DNA from: Candidatus Berkiella aquae
Lineage (GTDB): Bacteria; Pseudomonadota; Gammaproteobacteria; Berkiellales; Berkiellaceae
Length of the DNA: 64,000 nucleotides
Direction: 5' to 3'
Assembly: GCF_001431295.2 (NCBI RefSeq)
Contig: NZ_LKAJ02000003.1
Coordinates: 1 to 64,000, forward strand
The notes under the pieces are model-generated. The model was given only the letters and a program-made list of their open reading frames with translations, did not search any database and was not told where the DNA came from. The first letter of the stretch is position 1; every line of letters starts with the position of its first letter. Both the position numbers and the translations under genes were made by a program. Of the stretch, positions 24,550 to 32,710 are shown piece by piece.

Positions 24550-25150
24550 TGCTATTCTTTTGCTCTCCTTATCGCTATTCATAGTGTATCTTTATCGCTA
24601 CCCTTTTGCTATCTATACGCTCTCCTTATTGCTCTCCTTTTGCTACTCTTTTCGATATCCTTGCGCTATTCTTATCGCTACTCTTTTGCTACCCTTTACG
24701 CTATCCTTTGTTTTGTTATGCTATCCTTATCGCTATTCTTTTGCTACTCATATGCTCTCCTTTTTGGACCTCCGAATTAATGGCCATATTTTAATATTGC
24801 ATATTTGCCAAGATGAGCCCCCAATAATCCTTTGTTTTCTAGCTTTTTAGCGTTGCTATCCTTATCGCTATCCTTAGCGAAGCTCAGCCCAATGAATATT
24901 TGCTTTTCGTAACGCTATCCTTTTGCTACCCATTTGCTATCCTTTGTACTTTTTTAACCCACTGAGCGCTATCCTTTTCGCTCTCCTTTACGCTATTTTT
25001 TTGATATTCTTTTCGCTACCCTATTGCTTACCTATTAGCTATCCTTTTGCTACTCTTTTGCTATCCTTATCGCTACCTTTAAGCTCTCCTTACTGCTATC
25101 TATTTGCTATCCTATTCGCTATTTATTTGCTATCTTTATCGCTACTTTTT
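24550..25150. repeat. Array of degenerate 11-12-bp repeats (consensus GCTATCCTTTT)
   Basis: Dozens of imperfect units such as GCTATCCTTAT, GCTACTCTTTT and GCTCTCCTTAT, each 11-12 bp, run head to tail at 24550-24765, 24850-24945 and 24965-25150, with short breaks. Starts fall about one helical turn apart. The array lies between parA and repA, and copies in reverse orientation occur at 27377-27420. It is a candidate centromere (parS) or iteron region. Frames crossing it (24560-24850, 24923-25174) are Leu/Tyr/Ser-rich artefacts of the repeat. Confidence 0.85.
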
Positions 25151-25444
25151 TCATTTAAAATCAATGTGTTATGAACAAAAAGGGTATTGACATCCGATTT
25201 CATATGGCTATAGTTAATGAAGAAAAAGGGAAGTTGATGAATTGGTTCAAAAAGTGCATTTTTCTTAAAGCAGGCATAGGTGATGAAAATGTAAACCAGG
25301 GAATAATTAAAAGTAGGGTACTTTAAAGAAATAAAGCCCAGATTGCAGCTGAGCTTTATTGTGGACAAAAAAGACACGTACATGCCTTTAATGTATTATT
25401 TTAGGTTAGTGGCTTTTTTGTGTCAAAAATTAAGAGACACAAAG

Positions 25445-26200
25445 ATGCATACTTATATCGACCAAAGGAAGGTGCCACAAATATTGGCGCTTGCTGCCAA
25501 CAGGGTAGGGGAGTGGTACTCTCATTCCTGGAAATGGCTTTCACGGCTTCGTGTGGCTGTATTGATGCGTGTAAATCTTGAAAAGCGCCTATCAACTAGA
25601 ACGATGCGGATCGATCAAAGGGAAGCTATCCTAGCCTTACTAAAAGTTGTACTAAGTCATCTTGATTTAAAAACGATGCAAATCGGGATCTACAACCCAG
25701 AAACGGATGTTTTCACCCATCTCAGTTTAGATTATCTTGCCCATAAGGCTGGGCTTTCATTAAGAAGAACCCAAAGGGCCATGGCATGGTTATACGATGC
25801 AGGATATATCATCGGTTACCGCCAATCACATTATGATGTTGAAAGCGATGAATTCCTGTATAAGCCATCGATTAGAAAAGTAGCATTTACTTTATTACAA
25901 GATCTAGGCATTACAGAGCTTGCTTATCAACGAGCTCGCAGCAAATCTCGCAAACATTTGGAAAAATTCTTATCAAAATTTTATAAAGATAAAAAGGAAG
26001 AGAGCAGGGCAGGGGGCTCGTTTGAAGCCACCAGAAACATCGTATCCAATATTGCCAATATGCTCACCCCAAAGGCATCTCAACCTGAAGCCTCAACCAA
26101 GATCTATACAGAAAAAATAAAAAGATTAATGGATTTAATGCCTAATTTATCGTTCGAAGAAGCTAAGAGAATGCTTCCAAACCCTAGCACCTACAATTAA
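25445..26200 (+). CDS. repA: Plasmid replication initiator, IncFII RepA-like
   Basis: A protein of about 252 residues that should open the plasmid origin. It follows the IncFII RepA plan: a basic N-terminus, a RIDQREAILALLKVVLSHLD helix pair, a winged helix with LSLDYLAHKAGLSLRRTQRA (about 93-112) and WLYDAGYIIGY, then a C-terminal ARSKSRKHLEKF segment like the RRSR-rich end of RepA1. The frame opens at TTG 25343 and also has ATG 25382. ATG 25445 is preferred for an AAGAG 8 nt upstream and the family-like start, but this is not certain. The region behind it carries a DnaA box, as in IncFII. Confidence 0.75.
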   Translation: MHTYIDQRKVPQILALAANRVGEWYSHSWKWLSRLRVAVLMRVNLEKRLSTRTMRIDQREAILALLKVVLSHLDLKTMQIGIYNPETDVFTHLSLDYLAHKAGLSLRRTQRAMAWLYDAGYIIGYRQSHYDVESDEFLYKPSIRKVAFTLLQDLGITELAYQRARSKSRKHLEKFLSKFYKDKKEESRAGGSFEATRNIVSNIANMLTPKASQPEASTKIYTEKIKRLMDLMPNLSFEEAKRMLPNPSTYN

Positions 26201-26462
26201 CGAATTTACCTCAAATCATATCCATTCTAAGCTTAAACAATAAACTTTCACGTTTAATTCTGCATCTTGAATAGAAAACCACTTTCAATTGTGGATAAGT
26301 CCTTTAGGAAAGGTGTCCATTAACAATTTATCCCTATTTACTGTCGTGCTTTAATGGTGTGTATTATCTTATTTCTATTCATATAATTAATATCTTTTAA
26401 ATATGAATACATATTATATAAGAAGGATTACAGCCAAAAGACTTTGGTTAATTGCTTTGCAG
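26201..26462. other. oriV: Candidate vegetative origin with DnaA box downstream of repA
   Basis: TGTGGATAA (26290-26298) is a perfect DnaA box (TTATCCACA) in reverse orientation, 90 bp after the repA stop. It is followed by a very AT-rich stretch (26340-26425) that could melt. In IncFII plasmids the origin with its DnaA box also lies a short distance behind repA. A one-mismatch box, TGTGGACAA, lies in front of repA at 25360-25368. Confidence 0.55.
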
Positions 26463-27353
26463 TCAAGATAAATTTGGTTCTGGCTCTTGTGACCAATCAA
26501 TAATTTTTCCACGCGTATAATCCCATCGGTAAAGCCAAGAGACGCCAAATGCATCATAATAATAATCAGGTTCAGAATAAGCTTTATCATTTAGAACAGC
26601 ATCTAAACTAACAAACTTATATCCAAACTCACTAGCTAATTTTAATAAATCATCCATGGCTAGTGAATTGATCAAATTAGCATGTAAAAGCCATACATGC
26701 TTAATGTTACGACCGAACATTTTATGAGATGCGTGCTCGTAGAAGCGAAACTTTCTTTTGGTATGCTCAAGATAATTTTGAATGATTTGCTTTTTAGCGT
26801 TCGGGTTTTTATGCAATTCGCGATTAAATTTCCAATCGTCGGTATCTATTGTAGCTGGAGCAATAACATATCCTTGAATTTTAAGAAACTTATCAAATAA
26901 ATCTCGTTTTTCCTTTGAGCCGCCAGTATCAAGATAGGGATGTCTAAAATATCGATAGCTTAAACCTGCATTATGCATCAGTTCTTTAGATATCATTGCC
27001 CCCTTAATAACATCGTTTTGAAAATCATCAAGATCTGTAGTGCTTAGGGCGTTGTGAGAATAGGTGTGATTACCAAGGCATTGTCTTTTATCAATCCAAG
27101 ATTTGAGAATTGCAATTTTTTCTGATGTTTCTCCTTTATTCGTTAGCTTTGATTCATTAACAAAACCTATTGCAGGAGCGTTAAAACTTTGTAAGGAATT
27201 TAAAATCCTATCATTAATTTCCTTTTGCTCTTGCGCTGATACATCTTCTTGGGCAGGTAGATCATCAAACGTTAAGGCTATCTCTTTTGCATAAGCCATC
27301 CCACATGTAAAAGCAATGAGTAGGGCAGAGGTTATAATTTTCATTCTGAGCAT
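26463..27353 (-). CDS. Secreted polysaccharide deacetylase (NodB-homology domain)
   Basis: A 296-residue carbohydrate esterase family 4 protein. A signal peptide covers about 1-22 (hydrophobic core, then AYA before KEI). Motif 1 is ALTFDDLP with the catalytic Asp pair, motif 2 is HTYSH for metal binding, motif 3 is RYFRHPYLD, and WLLHAN near residue 220 supplies a late His motif. It should remove acetyl groups from a polysaccharide or peptidoglycan in the periplasm. It sits convergent to repA, and its upstream region holds inverted copies of the plasmid repeat, an odd place for an envelope enzyme. ATG 27344 is a possible later start. Confidence 0.82.
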   Translation of the reverse strand: MLRMKIITSALLIAFTCGMAYAKEIALTFDDLPAQEDVSAQEQKEINDRILNSLQSFNAPAIGFVNESKLTNKGETSEKIAILKSWIDKRQCLGNHTYSHNALSTTDLDDFQNDVIKGAMISKELMHNAGLSYRYFRHPYLDTGGSKEKRDLFDKFLKIQGYVIAPATIDTDDWKFNRELHKNPNAKKQIIQNYLEHTKRKFRFYEHASHKMFGRNIKHVWLLHANLINSLAMDDLLKLASEFGYKFVSLDAVLNDKAYSEPDYYYDAFGVSWLYRWDYTRGKIIDWSQEPEPNLS

Positions 27354-27376
27354 AAGGCAATCTCAATATACTTTAT

Positions 27377-27420
27377 AAGGATAGCGTTTAGGATACCATA
27401 AGGATAGCATTAAGGGTAGC
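27377..27420. repeat. Four inverted copies of the parA-repA repeat unit
   Basis: AAGGATAGC (27377), TAGGATACC (27389), AAGGATAGC (27400) and AAGGGTAGC (27412) start 11-12 bp apart. Their complement, GCTATCCTT, is the core of the 24550-25150 array. They sit between the deacetylase start and the methyltransferase operon, so the RepA/origin block is bracketed by the same motif in opposite orientations. Confidence 0.8.
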
Positions 27421-27517
27421 GCAACAGTTGGTCATCTGCATAATTGGCATATTTGATTAAATCTCTTGTTGAATTTAAGATAACTGTTTTAATAACAGTA
27501 TCGAAGCAGTACAAAGC

Positions 27518-28270
27518 ATGAACTCTAGCAGTTTTGAGGAAAATGCGATCCTACCCAAACCTTTGCCTTCAGGTTTAATTCCTACATTAAATAAAATGGG
27601 TTATATGACCCAATTCTTAGATGAATACTCATTAAAGTTCATTGATCATCCAAATTCAGCAGATAAGCCTTTGTTAGAGATTGGGGCAGCTTTTGGTGTG
27701 GCAACTCTCGAAGCTCTAAAAAGGGGAGCAACGGTAATTGCAAACGATCTTGATCAAGAACATCTAAAGATTCTTAAAAATCTGTGCCCTGAGCAGTACA
27801 AATGTAATCTTATGCTGGCACCAGGGAAGTTTCCTGATGAAATTGATATTGAGAACGATTCAGTTTCAGCGATATTGATTTGTAGAGTGATCCACTTTTT
27901 TTCGCCAGAAGAAATAAAGGCAGCTTTTAAAAAACTTTTCGACCTATTAAAAAAGGGTGGCAGATTATTTTTAGTGGCTGACACACCTTTTCAAAAGAAT
28001 TGGGCTAAATTTCAACCAATCTATCTACAGAGAAAGAAAGAGGGTGCTGAATTTCCAGGTCTTGTTACAAATTCAGGTGAATATATAACCGATCTTGGTT
28101 TTAATTTGCCCAATATGCTTAATTTTATGGATCTAGATGTTTTACGAAGAGAGCTTCAAGAAGCTGGATTTGTTATTGAAAAATTAGAATTTATTAATAG
28201 AATAAACTATCCGGACACAGTGAGACTGGATGGAAGGGAAAGCGTAGGAACAATCGCCATTAAACCGTAG
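27518..28270 (+). CDS. SAM-dependent methyltransferase
   Basis: A 250-residue methyltransferase with motif I LLEIGAAFGVATLEAL, strand 2 TVIANDLDQEHL and post-motif LLKKGGRLFLVADTP. The first Gly position of motif I is more relaxed (G-A-A-F-G) than in the other methyltransferases here. It ends one base before the nominal frame of the MFS gene, whose ATG is 15 nt further on, and opens a three-gene unit with the permease and the autoinducer-binding-like protein. It may modify the molecule the permease moves; this is inference. Confidence 0.75.
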   Translation: MNSSSFEENAILPKPLPSGLIPTLNKMGYMTQFLDEYSLKFIDHPNSADKPLLEIGAAFGVATLEALKRGATVIANDLDQEHLKILKNLCPEQYKCNLMLAPGKFPDEIDIENDSVSAILICRVIHFFSPEEIKAAFKKLFDLLKKGGRLFLVADTPFQKNWAKFQPIYLQRKKEGAEFPGLVTNSGEYITDLGFNLPNMLNFMDLDVLRRELQEAGFVIEKLEFINRINYPDTVRLDGRESVGTIAIKP

Positions 28271-28285
28271 TTGAGGTTTAGAAGT

Positions 28286-29584
28286 ATGGTAGAAAAACAA
28301 AGGGAAAGGTTACTCGGGCCTATTCTTGGCTGCAGTTTAGGCACTTATCTAGAATTTTTAGATTTCGCGCTTTATGCATCTTTAGCACCAATCTTTGCTT
28401 TAAAATTCTTTCCAAAAGAATCTCATGACATTTCAATTGTTTATTCTTGGGCAATATTTGCAATAAGCTTCATAGCAAGGCCGATTTCAGGCTTTATATT
28501 GGGTCCGTTAGGGGACAAAATCGGCATAAAAAAGGTAATGATATTCTCATTGGCATTAATGGGGATATCAACCGCCGCAATAGGACTTATCCCAACGTAT
28601 GAACATATAGGCGTTTATGCACCTCTAATGCTCATTTTCTTAAGAATTCTGCAAGGTTTTGCAGTTAGCATTGAGTATAACAGTCTTGGGGTTTATCTAT
28701 TAAATCGGAAAGATGTCAAAAACAGTTTTGGGTACTATTCAAGCTTTACCTCCGTTGGGGTAATAGCGGGTTTGATTTCTGGTGGCCTCATTGTCGCGTT
28801 ATGTTTGCCTAGATCAGCTATAGAAAATGTTTCAGATTGGCAATGGCGCGTCCCATTTATAATATGTGGAATTTTCGTTAGTTTTGTAGGCATCTACTTG
28901 CGAAGAGGGATGTATAGCGATAATCGACCTAAAGAAAATGATCGCAGCAGGGTAATAGGTGGTCTTTTTAAATTCCAAGTGAAACATCTGCTGATGGGTG
29001 TCTTTGTGACGGGATTCATCAGTATTGCCGCCTATGTAGCGCTTGGCTATATGTCAAATTATTTACAGATACAACGTCAATATCCTATTAATGAGTCAAT
29101 CAAAATGTGTTGCGCTTGTGGTTTGGCGATGCTAGTTGCTGTTCCATTTGGTGGGTGGGTTTCCGATAAGATTGGCCGGATAAACTTTATGGTTTTTTCA
29201 TCTTCGCTAATGATTTTGGTATCGATCTTCTCTATTGCGCTCATTGCATATGCTCCAACTCCATTAATCGTTTTGGGCTTATTGATTTTATCAGCGCATA
29301 CCGGGTTTGCAGCAGGTGGGTTGCCAGCGTTTATTACAGAAATATTCTACCAAAACCATCGATATACCGGTTCAACGATTGCTTACAACTCAGGTGTTGC
29401 ATGGATTGGAGGAACGGCTCCGATGGTGCTTTCTTACCTATTTCTTAAGACTAATAATCCTTTAATTCCAGGTTTATATCTATCATTTTTCTCGCTTATA
29501 GCTTTATTTGCAGCTATATCTTTAAGATCTCAGCCCAATATAAATGGGTATGCCCAAACTATTCAAGAGCCTTCATTTCTTTAA
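28286..29584 (+). CDS. MFS transporter, metabolite:H+ symporter (ProP/ShiA-like)
   Basis: A 432-residue major facilitator protein with about 12 membrane segments. The N-terminal LGTYLEFLDFALY and the loop FIARPISGFILGPLGDKIGIKK match the metabolite:H+ symporter family (ProP, KgtP, ShiA); RILQGFAVSIEYN is the TM4 region. The second half repeats the loop signature as GGWVSDKIGR. The frame opens at TTG 28271, but ATG 28286 with GAGG 8 nt upstream is the start. It probably takes up a small organic solute across the inner membrane. Confidence 0.85.
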   Translation: MVEKQRERLLGPILGCSLGTYLEFLDFALYASLAPIFALKFFPKESHDISIVYSWAIFAISFIARPISGFILGPLGDKIGIKKVMIFSLALMGISTAAIGLIPTYEHIGVYAPLMLIFLRILQGFAVSIEYNSLGVYLLNRKDVKNSFGYYSSFTSVGVIAGLISGGLIVALCLPRSAIENVSDWQWRVPFIICGIFVSFVGIYLRRGMYSDNRPKENDRSRVIGGLFKFQVKHLLMGVFVTGFISIAAYVALGYMSNYLQIQRQYPINESIKMCCACGLAMLVAVPFGGWVSDKIGRINFMVFSSSLMILVSIFSIALIAYAPTPLIVLGLLILSAHTGFAAGGLPAFITEIFYQNHRYTGSTIAYNSGVAWIGGTAPMVLSYLFLKTNNPLIPGLYLSFFSLIALFAAISLRSQPNINGYAQTIQEPSFL

Positions 29585-29598
29585 AGGAGTAGTAAAAC

Positions 29599-30099
29599 AT
29601 GACGTTACAAGAGGCAAGTTTAATATATAAAAAAGTAGTCGATGAAGACTTTGATAGAGAGATGATTGCACTTAAAGAAAGGTATTTAAGTAAAATATAT
29701 TGTAATTATATGTTTTTTTGCATTGAAGATAGTCAGACCGGTAAACGCAGAGCATATAGCTCAAATCCTGATTGGCAGCGCTCATTTATAGATTATAACT
29801 TAATTAATAAGTGTGCTTTATATGCAGCCACGGTAAATTTTCCAAAAGAATCTGGGATTGATAAGTTCATGTTTTTATGGAAACAAATTCCTAACCAAGG
29901 TAAAGCTCAAAAAGAGGTAGCCGGAATACGAGCAGAACATGGTATTGGAAATGGGCTAAGTATCACAAAAGTGATGGGTGGCAAACAATTCATGCTGGGA
30001 TTGGGAACAGATCCAAAAGATCACGAATTAGAGCACAAGTATCAAATTGCTTTGCCTACCATCATGACAATGTTTAAAGAGGCATGTTACTTGTCGTAG
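29599..30099 (+). CDS. Stand-alone autoinducer-binding-like (LuxR N-terminal) protein
   Basis: A 166-residue protein whose pattern resembles the LuxR-family signal-binding domain: a YSSNPDWQRSFIDYNLINKC segment (W-x4-Y-like, then the residue before the next strand), FLWKQIPN, RAEHGIGNGLSITKVMGGKQF and a LGLGTDP strand. No HTH follows; the gene ends where the linker would begin. It could be a ligand sensor that works by binding another protein, or a relic. AAAGGAG lies before the ATG, 14 nt after the permease stop, so the three genes form an operon. Confidence 0.55.
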   Translation: MTLQEASLIYKKVVDEDFDREMIALKERYLSKIYCNYMFFCIEDSQTGKRRAYSSNPDWQRSFIDYNLINKCALYAATVNFPKESGIDKFMFLWKQIPNQGKAQKEVAGIRAEHGIGNGLSITKVMGGKQFMLGLGTDPKDHELEHKYQIALPTIMTMFKEACYLS

Positions 30100-30129
30100 C
30101 GCATATTTAATTAGATGGCGTAGAAAGGA

Positions 30130-30801
30130 TCAAGATGAGTGATTCTTTCGATGCCATACAATTGGTGCGACCCATTTAAGCGCAATATCAATTTTTGTGG
30201 AATTCAAAGCTCTTGTCTGTGGATTAGTGCAGTGTAATGAAAATGTTTTAGGCTTTTTACCTGGAATGACTTTCCTAACAAGGAGATCCTTGCTTGCTGT
30301 CTCGACAATACAGTATTGATCGACAGCTTTAGTCATCTCTTTGCCAAATTTTTTGATACCACCTACAAAGTCACCTAATCCAAATACTGGAGCAAGTCCA
30401 TCGTCGGTAATCATAACGACAATTGAATCAGGGTTAATCTCTTCAAAAAATTTGATTTCACTTTGAATGGCTAGTTGTTGGCTCCAAGGTGAAGCACCTT
30501 TTCTATTTTTAGGAGAATCTTTAGGTAGGTCTAGATAATGTGGGCCTTCTCCAGTGCCTTCCATAAGCCATTCAACAGAGCATCCAATTCCCTCATTTAA
30601 TAAGGCTTTAACCAGCCTATGTGCGCCCTTTAGCGTTAATCCTTGGTTTTTAAGCGTACCAGGTCGCTCCCATCCTCGTAGTGTTGAAAGGGGGATATCG
30701 TGCCTTGTATCCATTTGCTGTAATGAAACACCTGCAAATTTCCGAGCGCTTCGAACACGTTTAGCTCTCTCGAGCATATCAAGGGTAACAACTTTTTCCA
30801 T
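30130..30801 (-). CDS. HTH repressor with S24/LexA-like C-terminal domain lacking the catalytic Ser
   Basis: A protein of about 223 residues. The N-terminal XRE-type HTH spans ARKFAGVSLQQM to IPLSTLRGWERP. The C-terminal part has the CI/LexA peptidase fold: DDGLAPVFGLGDFVGG in place of S-M-x-P-x-x-x-x-GD, and a kept Lys region DLLVRKVIPG. With Asp-Gly where the nucleophile Ser stands, self-cleavage is unlikely. ATG 30813 is another start, but ATG 30801 has AGG before it. It is divergent from the tra regulatory genes, and a palindrome on their promoter is its likely operator. Confidence 0.72.
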   Translation of the reverse strand: MEKVVTLDMLERAKRVRSARKFAGVSLQQMDTRHDIPLSTLRGWERPGTLKNQGLTLKGAHRLVKALLNEGIGCSVEWLMEGTGEGPHYLDLPKDSPKNRKGASPWSQQLAIQSEIKFFEEINPDSIVVMITDDGLAPVFGLGDFVGGIKKFGKEMTKAVDQYCIVETASKDLLVRKVIPGKKPKTFSLHCTNPQTRALNSTKIDIALKWVAPIVWHRKNHSS

Positions 30802-30894
30802 GTGCCTATGCATAACTTTTTAGATGATCAGCGTGCAATTGTACTACTAAACACACCAAGACAAAATAAGTTAGAAAGAATAATACATCTGTTT

Positions 30895-30932
30895 TTGACA
30901 ATTTGCATAAATACAACATAATGTGTTGTATT
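30895..30932 (+). promoter_or_regulatory. Promoter with overlapping palindromic operator, start of tra regulatory region
   Basis: TTGACA (30895-30900), a 16-bp spacer and CATAAT (30917-30922) form a near-consensus sigma-70 promoter directed rightward. AATACAACA and TGTTGTATT (30910-30918 and 30924-30932) form a perfect 9-bp inverted repeat over the -10 box. A repressor bound there would block RNA polymerase. The divergent S24-like repressor gene is adjacent. Confidence 0.68.
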
Positions 30933-31004
30933 CTGGGTTTGATTAAATGTAAATTAATCGCTCAGTGAAAAGGCCCGCAAGTTATTGCAGATAGGGAATA
31001 AATA

Positions 31005-31217
31005 ATGAAGCAGTTTAAATTTTGCCCTAGATTTGAGCCAAAGAGGGGATTGTCACGATCTTCTAAAGTCGGTAATCTTATAGCGTGCTTACAAGGTAGT
31101 TCACACCTTGCAAGCACTTACCAAAATTTAACCTACGACAGAGGTCAAAAAATGGCTACGACAATTCTAATCGATCTATTTTCAGTTATAAACCTCCCAT
31201 ATCTTTTGCAGACATAA
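31005..31217 (+). CDS. Doubtful small ORF in the leader region
   Basis: A possible 70-residue product with an ATG and a weak GGGA upstream. It is not recognised, and its codons pass straight through a 13-bp hairpin (31085-31117). It could be a leader peptide or not a gene at all. The segment between the promoter and the winged-helix gene holds nothing else of note. Confidence 0.2.
   Translation: MKQFKFCPRFEPKRGLSRSSKVGNLIACLQGSSHLASTYQNLTYDRGQKMATTILIDLFSVINLPYLLQT
31085..31117 (+). repeat. Hairpin in the leader before the winged-helix gene
   Basis: GTGCTTACAAGGT and ACCTTGCAAGCAC pair at 12 of 13 positions across a 7-nt loop. It lies about 165 nt past the operator-covered promoter in the presumed transcript. 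It could be an attenuator or RNA-processing site, or a DNA-level binding site. No T-run follows. Confidence 0.5.
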
Positions 31218-31272
31218 ATTTTCAATTATTTTCATTTGATAATTGGTTTGTTTTCTAGCAAAAGAGGGATCT

Positions 31273-32379
31273 ATGATTGAGAACGCTGCTGCGTGCATCA
31301 TTCTGCAAGCACGCCAATCTAAACATTACGTCACGTTTACGGACAAAGAATTTGAATTTGTATCAAGCCATCCTGCGTTAAGCGCTAATGAAAAATTGAT
31401 TTGGTTTAATTTGGTTCGCAAGAGCTTAAGAGATCCTAATTTGTCGTGCGCAATAACACATCAGCAAATAGCGATGATGATAGGGATTAAGCAAGATACT
31501 GCCTACAGGGCAGTGAAGAGGCTTAAACAGTTTGGCTTTCTACAGGCACAGTTTGATGCTGAGTTACAAATTACAACCTATGCCATCACGTTACCGGATG
31601 AAGGGCTTGAGGCGATAACGAATGCGCCTAATCGTGGGTTCGGAAAAAAATCCGATACCCCTCCGGATAAAAATCCGGCACCCCCCGGAAAAAAATCCGG
31701 TACCCCCCCGGATAAAAATCCGATCCTATTAATAAATAATAATATAAATAATAAACATAATATTCATAATCAACCGCAGGCTCAGCAAGCAATTGTGAAT
31801 GATGCTGACGCATTGGTTTGTGAATTTGAAAGCTTACAAAAAGAATTTCAGAATTTCTCTCTTGCTGAGAGAGTTCGACGAATCAATGGACATTTCACTG
31901 CTGAGCAAATGCATATCATTCACGCTCGAATTAATGCGAAGCAGAAGTGCATTGAAATTGAAGAAAATCAACGAAATGAGAAGCCAGCAATATCTGCGCA
32001 GCCATTAGAGAAATCAAAGCTTATTGACTTTGAATTCGAAGGTTTGCAGTTTTTGATTGAGGAAAAAGTCAAGGACAAAATTATCCACGTGATCCCACTT
32101 CTGCATCAACGCAAAAAAATTAAAGGGGATGCAGCCAACAAAACCTTAAGCTCGATAATGAAGGAGGTGTTGTTTTATGTTACTAAGGCTGGAAGCTTGA
32201 CAGACAAGCCTGTGATTCAACTGAAGCGATACCATATTGCTTGTAAGATTTTGCAAAAAGGTCAATGGGAGTGTCCTAGAGGGATAGTGCGGGAAGAGGG
32301 CGCTAAACGTGAAGCATTATGGCAAACAAGCAAAAAAAGAGAAATGGCAGGAAGCTTAGGAATGGCGGAGGGAAAATAG
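31273..32379 (+). CDS. Winged-helix replication- or regulation-type protein
   Basis: A 368-residue protein. Residues about 25-105 hold a winged helix (LSANEKLIWFNLV, then ITHQQIAMMIGIKQDTAYRA, KQFGFLQ), as in plasmid and phage DNA-binding proteins. A Pro/Lys-rich linker follows (about 128-155) in which a block with SDTPPDKNP is duplicated at DNA level. The C-terminal 220 residues are mixed helical, with no known domain. The frame opens at TTG 31243, but AGAGGG before ATG 31273 sets the start. It is first in the regulatory cassette driven by the operator-covered promoter. Replication or control of transfer are both possible. Confidence 0.6.
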   Translation: MIENAAACIILQARQSKHYVTFTDKEFEFVSSHPALSANEKLIWFNLVRKSLRDPNLSCAITHQQIAMMIGIKQDTAYRAVKRLKQFGFLQAQFDAELQITTYAITLPDEGLEAITNAPNRGFGKKSDTPPDKNPAPPGKKSGTPPDKNPILLINNNINNKHNIHNQPQAQQAIVNDADALVCEFESLQKEFQNFSLAERVRRINGHFTAEQMHIIHARINAKQKCIEIEENQRNEKPAISAQPLEKSKLIDFEFEGLQFLIEEKVKDKIIHVIPLLHQRKKIKGDAANKTLSSIMKEVLFYVTKAGSLTDKPVIQLKRYHIACKILQKGQWECPRGIVREEGAKREALWQTSKKREMAGSLGMAEGK

Positions 32380-32613
32380 ATGGACATAAAATCACAACTT
32401 GATTTGAAATCCATGATTAGAAGTTTGTGCAAAGCGGGATTATCACAGGAAGCAATAGCATTAGCAGTTGAGGTCAACCAATCAACTATAAGCCGGATTT
32501 TATCAGGTAAATACCAGAATTCGAATTTTAAACTGGCGATGGGGATCCATATGCTATATTTGCAACATTGCCAATCAATACCTGGCACATCAAGTGTCTA
32601 CAACGCTCTTTAG
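32380..32613 (+). CDS. Small Cro-like HTH protein
   Basis: A 77-residue protein that is almost only a helix-turn-helix: LCKAGLSQEAIALAVEVNQ, STISRILSGKYQNSNF. Its ATG follows the TAG of the previous gene directly, so translation is coupled. It is paralogous to the 65-residue protein at 32711 (shared L-x3-G-x5-IA-x2-V-x3-QSTI-x-RI-x2-G). The 35-bp palindromic block lies right after its stop, before the second paralogue, making the two products the leading candidates for binding that site. Confidence 0.7.
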   Translation: MDIKSQLDLKSMIRSLCKAGLSQEAIALAVEVNQSTISRILSGKYQNSNFKLAMGIHMLYLQHCQSIPGTSSVYNAL

Positions 32614-32622
32614 AAGTCTATC

Positions 32623-32657
32623 TGAAAATTATGCTTAAAAGCATAAGGAATTTCTTG
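32623..32657. promoter_or_regulatory. Second copy of the 35-bp palindromic block, before the pilin/tra operon
   Basis: TTATGCTTAAAAGCATAA (32629-32646) with flanks matches the block at 13178-13212 at 33 of 35 positions. It lies about 50 bp before the small Cro-like gene that heads the pilin/tra operon. Shared placement before both transfer operons supports a common operator. Confidence 0.7.
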
Positions 32658-32710
32658 AAGTCATTGATCGCTACTTGCAATAATGGAAATACATTGCAAG
32701 GGAGTGAATT

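Noticed and set aside
24560-25174. Leu/Tyr/Ser-rich frames (24560-24850, 24606-24794, 24923-25174)
   Set aside because: They are translations of the degenerate GCTATCCTTTT repeat array, with no start signals and no protein-like composition.
31628-31813. Minus-strand Tyr-rich frame
   Set aside because: A shadow of the duplicated Pro/Lys linker in the winged-helix gene on the other strand.
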